Source: DASSUC01 sp035649895
Lineage (GTDB): Bacteria; Actinomycetota; Actinomycetes; Mycobacteriales; Micromonosporaceae
NCBI GenBank assembly: GCA_035649895.1
Contig: DASRIS010000150.1
Location: 1-10,096 of the forward strand
Length of the DNA stretch: 10,096 bases
Reading direction: 5' to 3'
Shown: one piece after another, positions 6,924 through 10,096 of the stretch
Numbering within the stretch: position 1 is the stretch's first letter
Layout: every line of letters starts with the position of its first letter
Translations under genes and position numbers: made by a program
Notes under the pieces: model-generated
The model's database searches: none
What the model was told of the DNA's origin: nothing
The model's input: the letters and a program-made list of their open reading frames with translations, nothing else

Positions 6924-7003
6924 GGAGACCGACTTGCGGAGACCGGCTTTGCTGGGCGGGGGCCGGCCTGCGGGCGAGGACCAGCTTGCTGGGCGGGGGC
7001 CGG
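6924..7003. repeat. GC-rich direct repeats upstream of the FKBP gene
   Basis: TTGCTGGGCGGGGGCCGG occurs exactly twice, at 6949-6966 and 6986-7003 (37-bp period); with the preceding bases the likeness extends to about 28 nt imperfectly. An extra short unit GGAGACCG repeats at 6924-6931 and 6938-6945. No gene is recognisable here: the wider gap 6634-7099 holds only the sugar-operon control region, these repeats and the FKBP start region. The repeats could be slippage products or binding sites; nothing in the sequence decides between these. Confidence 0.55.
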
Positions 7004-7099
7004 TCCGGGGCGGTAGCCGGGTACGGTGTGCCCAGCCCGCCGCCGGGGCCGGTGCGGGTGAGCGGCCGACCGTCGACGCGAGCAGGAGAGTGACGTCAC

Positions 7100-7762
7100 G
7101 TGAGCGAGCGTGCCCAGGCCTCCCGGCGTGACGGGTCCGGCGACTGGCAGCTGATGACCAAGGCTGAGCGGCGGAAGGCTGCCCGGGCCGCCGCCGCCCA
7201 CGCGGCCAGGGTGAGACGGCGGGTACGCATGCTCACCCGGGCGCTGGCTGTGGTGGTCGGTCTCGCCGTGGTCACCGCGGTCGTCGTGGCGCTGGCTGCC
7301 TCGCGGGACTCCACCGGCTCAACGCCTGCGACCACGCCCACCGCCGGGGCGACCAGCGCGGCGGCCTTTCCACCGCTGCCACCAGGGGCGGACCCGGCGC
7401 TGCGGACCAAGCCGAGCGCCGCAGCGGGCACCGGTGAGGTGACGAAGCTGGTAGTCACCCCGCTGGTCACGGGCCAAGGCCCAGCCGCGGCGGCCGGCCA
7501 GCGGGTGACTGTGAACTACGTTGGGGTGCTCTACCGGACGGGCGCCGAGTTCGACGCGTCGTGGAACCGGTCGCAGCCCTTCACGTTCCAGCTCGGGGCG
7601 GGCAACGTGATCCAGGGCTGGGACCAGGGCCTGGTCGGGGTACGGGTGGGCAGCCGGGTGCAGCTGGATATCCCGGCCAGGCTCGCCTATGGGGACAACC
7701 CCGGCGGTGGCCGGCCGGCCGGCCCGCTGCGGTTCGTCGTCGACCTGCTCGCGGCGCAGTAG
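7100..7762 (+). CDS. Membrane-anchored FKBP-type peptidyl-prolyl cis-trans isomerase
   Basis: Predicted 220-residue protein-folding enzyme that interconverts cis and trans prolyl bonds, placed on the outer side of the membrane. Layout: a basic cytoplasmic tail (1-47), one transmembrane segment (about 48-67) without a clear cleavage site, a Pro/Thr/Ala-rich linker (68-110) and an FKBP domain (about 112-220). Conserved FKBP pocket residues are visible: Tyr140 (V-N-Y-V-G), Asp152 (E-F-D-A-S), V-I-Q-G-W at 170-174, Tyr197 (L-A-Y-G) and the terminal F-V-V-D-L strand, so it should be active. The GTG start has AGGAG at 7084-7088, 11 nt away. An internal ATG at codon 19 has no ribosome site. It appears to be a single-gene unit, divergent from the sugar operon and convergent with the HxlR gene; no clear terminator was found after it. 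Confidence 0.93.
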   Translation: MSERAQASRRDGSGDWQLMTKAERRKAARAAAAHAARVRRRVRMLTRALAVVVGLAVVTAVVVALAASRDSTGSTPATTPTAGATSAAAFPPLPPGADPALRTKPSAAAGTGEVTKLVVTPLVTGQGPAAAAGQRVTVNYVGVLYRTGAEFDASWNRSQPFTFQLGAGNVIQGWDQGLVGVRVGSRVQLDIPARLAYGDNPGGGRPAGPLRFVVDLLAAQ

Positions 7763-7820
7763 CAGGCGGCGCAGCAGCAAGCGTCAAGGACCAGCGCGTC
7801 GAGGACCAGCGCGGCAAGGA
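7751..7820. repeat. Degenerate 15-nt repeats over the FKBP stop codon
   Basis: GCGGCGCAG occurs at 7751-7759 and 7766-7774, and GGACCAGCGCG at 7788-7798 and 7803-7813; both pairs have a 15-nt period, and a partial AAGGAC follows. The first pair straddles the FKBP TAG at 7760-7762. The segment fills most of the gap to the convergent HxlR stop (7853). No hairpin terminator or gene is evident in that gap. Confidence 0.5.
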
Positions 7821-7852
7821 CGAGTACGCCGCGTCGACCAGCAGGGCGCGTC

Positions 7853-8392
7853 TCAGCCCGGTGGTGTGCTCTCGGGGGAAGGCCCCAGGACCTGGCTGGT
7901 AACAGGCTGGCGGCGCTGGTGGACGCAGGTGGCGGCCTGCCGCCGGTCGAACTCGCCGCGGGCGCGCCGCACCTCGGGTGCGTTCTCCTGGGCCCACTGT
8001 CCGATGTGGGCGACCAGGCGGAGGAGCTCCCAACCGGTCGGGGTGAGCCGGTACCCAGGGGTGCGCCCGTTGCCATCGGGGGTCGGGTCGGTCAACGGGC
8101 CGGCCACGAAGCCGTCGCGCTGGAGCGAGCGCAGGGTGGCGATCAGCACCTTGTGGCTGATCCCACCCAGGTGGCGCAGCAGCTGGTTGAACCGGACGTG
8201 ACCGGCGGCGAGGCCGCTCAGCGCCAGCACCGACCAGCGCACCGAGAGCACGTCGAGGACGAGGTTCAACGGCAGGTAGTCGAGGTCGAGCAGGACCGGG
8301 GTGCCGGTCGTGACCGGGTCCGCCGCCTGCTCCCGACTGACCTCGGCCGGCGGCTGGGTGGGCGCTGGATGCCCGCGTGCAGACCTCCTCAC
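7853..8392 (-). CDS. HxlR-family winged-helix transcriptional regulator
   Basis: Predicted 179-residue DNA-binding protein. The HxlR core is seen at about 43-137: V-L-D-V-L-S-V-R-W-S (45-54), the recognition-helix region R-F-N-Q-L-L-R-H-L-G-G-I-S-H-K-V-L (67-83), L-R-S-L-Q-R-D-G-F-V (87-96), and a wing ending Y-R-L-T-P-T-G (114-120). The N-terminal cysteine that many redox-sensing HxlR proteins carry is absent, and there is an added tail of about 40 residues. Start chosen at GTG 8392: GATAAT with an upstream TG sits exactly 7 nt before it, the usual pattern for leaderless actinobacterial genes. A GTG at 8407 (5 codons earlier) would overlap that -10 box, and the only good GAGGAGG lies just after the GTG, so it cannot serve it. 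It is divergent from the PPTase-ligase pair and may control it; the inducer is unknown. Confidence 0.85.
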   Translation of the reverse strand: MRRSARGHPAPTQPPAEVSREQAADPVTTGTPVLLDLDYLPLNLVLDVLSVRWSVLALSGLAAGHVRFNQLLRHLGGISHKVLIATLRSLQRDGFVAGPLTDPTPDGNGRTPGYRLTPTGWELLRLVAHIGQWAQENAPEVRRARGEFDRRQAATCVHQRRQPVTSQVLGPSPESTPPG

Positions 8393-8399
8393 CTGATGA

Positions 8400-8409
8400 A
8401 TTATCACAC
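8400..8409 (-). promoter_or_regulatory. Extended -10 promoter for the HxlR gene
   Basis: On the minus strand TGTGATAAT carries a -10 box GATAAT (8400-8405), five of six bases of the TATAAT consensus, with the extended TG two bases upstream. The GTG at 8392 follows after 7 nt, so transcription would begin at or next to the start codon. No good -35 is visible, which an extended -10 can tolerate. Confidence 0.5.
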
Positions 8410-8535
8410 ACCATGGGCCTACAGTGACGGAAAGCGCGCGGCACTGTACCCCAAAGATGGGCGCGGATCCCCGTACGCCCGCTCCACTGTGGTGGCACGC
8501 ACCTCAAGGTACGTACTACCGCGGCGGAGGGGGGC

Positions 8536-8541
8536 TTGACA
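8536..8541 (+). promoter_or_regulatory. Possible -35 box for the PPTase operon
   Basis: A perfect TTGACA lies 59 bp upstream of the PPTase ATG. No good -10 is found 16-18 bp downstream (the bases there are CCCGTA-like), though TACCCG is near. The 8415-8594 gap holds no gene. Confidence 0.3.
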
Positions 8542-8594
8542 GAGTTACAGCGTCGTTACCCGTACGGCATGGGCGAGGGTGAGCAACGTTGCCG

Positions 8595-9356
8595 ATGGCT
8601 GTCCAGCTTGCGCTGCACGTCATCGACCTGCGGAGGTTCTCACCCCGGGCGCCGCGCAGCCCTGACCTGACCGGCGATGAGGCAGCCGCTATCCAGGGGC
8701 TGGCCAGCCCGGTCCTGCGGATGCGCGCCGGCGCGTCCCGCGCCCTGGTGCGCCGGGTGCTCGCCCGGCTGCTCGGCTGCCGCCCTGCGGCGGTGCCGCT
8801 CGTCCGGTCGGCCCAGGGCCGACCGGTGCTGGCCGATGAGCCGCCCGAGGAGTGCTCCTTCAGCGTCAGCCACGACCGCCGGGTGCTGGTGCTCGCCCAC
8901 TCGCCGGCGGGGTGTGGCGTCGACGTCGAGGACGCGCCATCCGCGCAGCTGCTGCCGGTGGCGGCCCGCTTCTGCACCCCCGCCGAGGTCCGCGCCGGTC
9001 TGGACGACGGCCGGCCCCGGGCGCTGTGGGCCGCCAAGGAGAGCGCGGCCAAGGCGTGGGGGCTGGGCCTGCGGGCCGGCCTCGCCGCGGTCACCTTCGA
9101 CCAGGAGCCGACCGGCGGCTGGGCCCCGGTGCGCCGCGGCGGCGCCCGCACCGGCTGGCTCACCCGGGTCGTCGGCTATCCCGGCCGTCACCTCGCCGTC
9201 ACGGTTCGGGGCGCGGTTCCCCGCACGGTCGGCGTCACCGTGTGGCGCGCGGTGGACGACGGCCGGCAGTGGTCCCTGCGGCCGGCCGGCCGGCCGGTCC
9301 AGGTCCGCGCACCTTGGCTGCCCGAGTCCCTCCGCCGCCCGTACCCGGAGGCGTAG
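8595..9356 (+). CDS. 4'-phosphopantetheinyl transferase (Sfp type)
   Basis: Predicted 253-residue cytoplasmic enzyme that moves the phosphopantetheine arm of coenzyme A onto a serine of carrier proteins, turning apo-ACP or PCP into the active form. The family motifs are complete: S-V-S-H-D (90-94), G-V-D-V-E (108-112) with magnesium ligands Asp110 and Glu112, and W-A-A-K-E-S-A-A-K (145-153) with Glu149 and the two lysines. At about 250 residues it fits the Sfp/secondary-metabolism class rather than the 120-residue AcpS class. ATG 8595 is preceded by GGTGAG; a TTG at 8589 with GAGGG 9 nt away is an equal alternative and adds two residues. The acyl ligase begins 6 nt after its stop, so they form an operon. 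Its carrier partner is not in the window. A GGCC tandem run near 9280-9297 encodes part of the C-terminal tail. Confidence 0.93.
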   Translation: MAVQLALHVIDLRRFSPRAPRSPDLTGDEAAAIQGLASPVLRMRAGASRALVRRVLARLLGCRPAAVPLVRSAQGRPVLADEPPEECSFSVSHDRRVLVLAHSPAGCGVDVEDAPSAQLLPVAARFCTPAEVRAGLDDGRPRALWAAKESAAKAWGLGLRAGLAAVTFDQEPTGGWAPVRRGGARTGWLTRVVGYPGRHLAVTVRGAVPRTVGVTVWRAVDDGRQWSLRPAGRPVQVRAPWLPESLRRPYPEA

Positions 9357-9362
9357 CGACCC

Positions 9363-10096
9363 ATGCTGGCGGAGACCCTGCACGAGACGCTCGACGAGGC
9401 TGCGGCGAAGAGCCCCGACGTGCTCACCACCTTCCCTGGCGACTCGCTCGCGCTCAGCCTGGCCGACCTGTCCTCCTCCTCGGCGCTGATGGCGGCCGGC
9501 CTGTCGGCCGCGGGAGTGCGCGCTGGCGACCGGGTGGGCATCCTGTGCCGCAACGAGCCCCACTTCGTGCAGGCGCTGTTCGCGGTGAGCCGGCTCGGCG
9601 CCGCGGCCTGCCCGCTTCCCCTGCCGGCGACCGTCGGCAGCGGTGCAGAGCAGCACACGACCCGGCTACGGCGGATCGTGGCGGCCGCGCACATCCGGCA
9701 CGTGGTCGTCACCGAGCGGCTCGACACACTCGCGGCCCACCTCGGCACGGCCCTGTCCGGCGCGCGCCTGCTGCCGGCCGGCACGCTGCTCGCCGGCGCG
9801 GTGAGCCGTCCGGTCCTGCCCCGGGTCGAGCCGACGGCGGTCGCCGTGGTCCAGTTCACCTCCGGCACCACCCAGCAGCCCAGAGGCGTACGCCTCAGCC
9901 ACCGCCAGATCCTGGCCGGCCTGGACGCCATCGGCGCCGGCCTCGACATCGGGCCAGGCGACCGGGGCAGCATCTGGCTGCCGCTCTACCACGACATGGG
10001 GCTCTTCGGCCTGTTGAGCGGGTTGCTCGTGGGCGCGCCGACCACCCTGTGGTCGCCGATGTCCTTCGTCCGGGCGCCAGGGCGCTGGCTGCGCGC
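9363..10096 (+). CDS. Acyl-AMP ligase (FAAL/acyl-CoA synthetase family), 5' part
   Basis: The first 244 codons of an adenylate-forming enzyme; the gene runs past the right edge (full family length is about 550-600 residues). It would activate a carboxylic or fatty acid as acyl-AMP for transfer to CoA or directly to a carrier protein. Seen: the N-terminal A1-A2 region with G-V-R-A-G-D-R-V-G-I-L (51-61), the phosphate loop F-T-S-G-T-T-Q-Q-P-R-G (165-175), and L-P-L-Y-H-D-M-G-L (206-214), which is the form favoured by fatty acyl-AMP ligases and their relatives. The loop has Gln-Gln where Gly-x is common and Arg in place of the usual Lys. ATG 9363 follows GGAGG (9347-9351) by 11 nt. It is co-transcribed with the PPTase, suggesting an acyl starter unit is loaded on a carrier protein. 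The choice between FAAL and acyl-CoA synthetase needs the missing C-terminal part. Confidence 0.88.
   Translation, partial: MLAETLHETLDEAAAKSPDVLTTFPGDSLALSLADLSSSSALMAAGLSAAGVRAGDRVGILCRNEPHFVQALFAVSRLGAAACPLPLPATVGSGAEQHTTRLRRIVAAAHIRHVVVTERLDTLAAHLGTALSGARLLPAGTLLAGAVSRPVLPRVEPTAVAVVQFTSGTTQQPRGVRLSHRQILAGLDAIGAGLDIGPGDRGSIWLPLYHDMGLFGLLSGLLVGAPTTLWSPMSFVRAPGRWLR

Noticed and set aside
6924..7003. CRISPR-like repeat pair
   Set aside because: Only two copies, a short spacer and no further units or cas genes.
6918..7016. Small open frame of 32 codons in the repeat region
   Set aside because: No ribosome site precedes the ATG and the peptide simply mirrors the GC-rich direct repeats.
6551..7201. 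216-codon minus-strand open frame over the sugar-operon leader and FKBP start
   Set aside because: Arg/Pro-rich with no motif, overlapping both the lipoprotein start and the FKBP gene. The region is better read as control DNA.
9280..9297. GGCC tandem run
   Set aside because: It is in frame within the PPTase tail and is ordinary simple sequence for this base composition.
8640..9656. 338-codon minus-strand open frame opposite the PPTase and ligase
   Set aside because: The plus strand has complete PPTase motifs and an adenylation loop; the minus frame has none.

Overview
The window is high-GC DNA with GTG and ATG starts, compact operons and strong GC bias at third codon positions. It looks like a chromosomal piece of an actinomycete. 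Gene styles (CUT2 sugar operon closed by a ROK regulator, membrane-anchored FKBP, Sfp-type PPTase next to an acyl-AMP ligase) suggest Streptomyces/Micromonospora-like bacteria, perhaps Micromonosporaceae; that family-level guess is an impression, not a test.

Layout. (a) 1-2008: a divergent pair. A minus-strand gene is cut off by the left edge, leaving only a good ribosome site and an N-terminal export signal. On the plus strand lies a secreted SxxK serine hydrolase (beta-lactamase/AmiE-like) with an extra C-terminal beta-sandwich-like domain. Between them is an imperfect palindrome that may be an operator. (b) 2009-2153: a convergent gap with a very strong hairpin that can serve as a two-way terminator. 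(c) 2154-6633, minus strand, read right to left: xylF-like sugar-binding lipoprotein, single-domain ABC ATPase, xylH-like permease, and a ROK-family repressor. The last three are tightly coupled (ATGA overlap, then a 9-nt gap). A strong hairpin separates xylF from the ATPase. (d) 6634-7099: a regulatory gap with TTGTT/AACAA palindromes that could be operators for the ROK protein, plus GC-rich direct repeats. (e) 7100-7762: a membrane-anchored FKBP-type prolyl isomerase on the plus strand. (f) 7853-8392, minus: an HxlR-family regulator that appears to be leaderless. (g) 8595 to the right edge, plus: a 4'-phosphopantetheinyl transferase followed 6 nt later by an acyl-AMP/acyl-CoA ligase (FAAL-like) that runs off the window.

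How the genes work together. XylF-like protein captures a pentose-type sugar outside the cell, XylH-like permease and the ABC ATPase import it, and the ROK protein most likely senses the sugar and represses the operon. At the right edge, the ligase would activate a carboxylic or fatty acid and the PPTase would arm the carrier protein that receives it, so this probably is the border of a natural-product or lipid biosynthesis cluster, with the divergent HxlR protein as a candidate local regulator.

I found no clear evidence of a wholly new system. The points most worth checking are the acyl-ligase/PPTase cluster edge, the candidate ROK operators, the single-domain ATPase and the leaderless regulator start. 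No tRNA, rRNA, CRISPR, transposase or integrase was seen.
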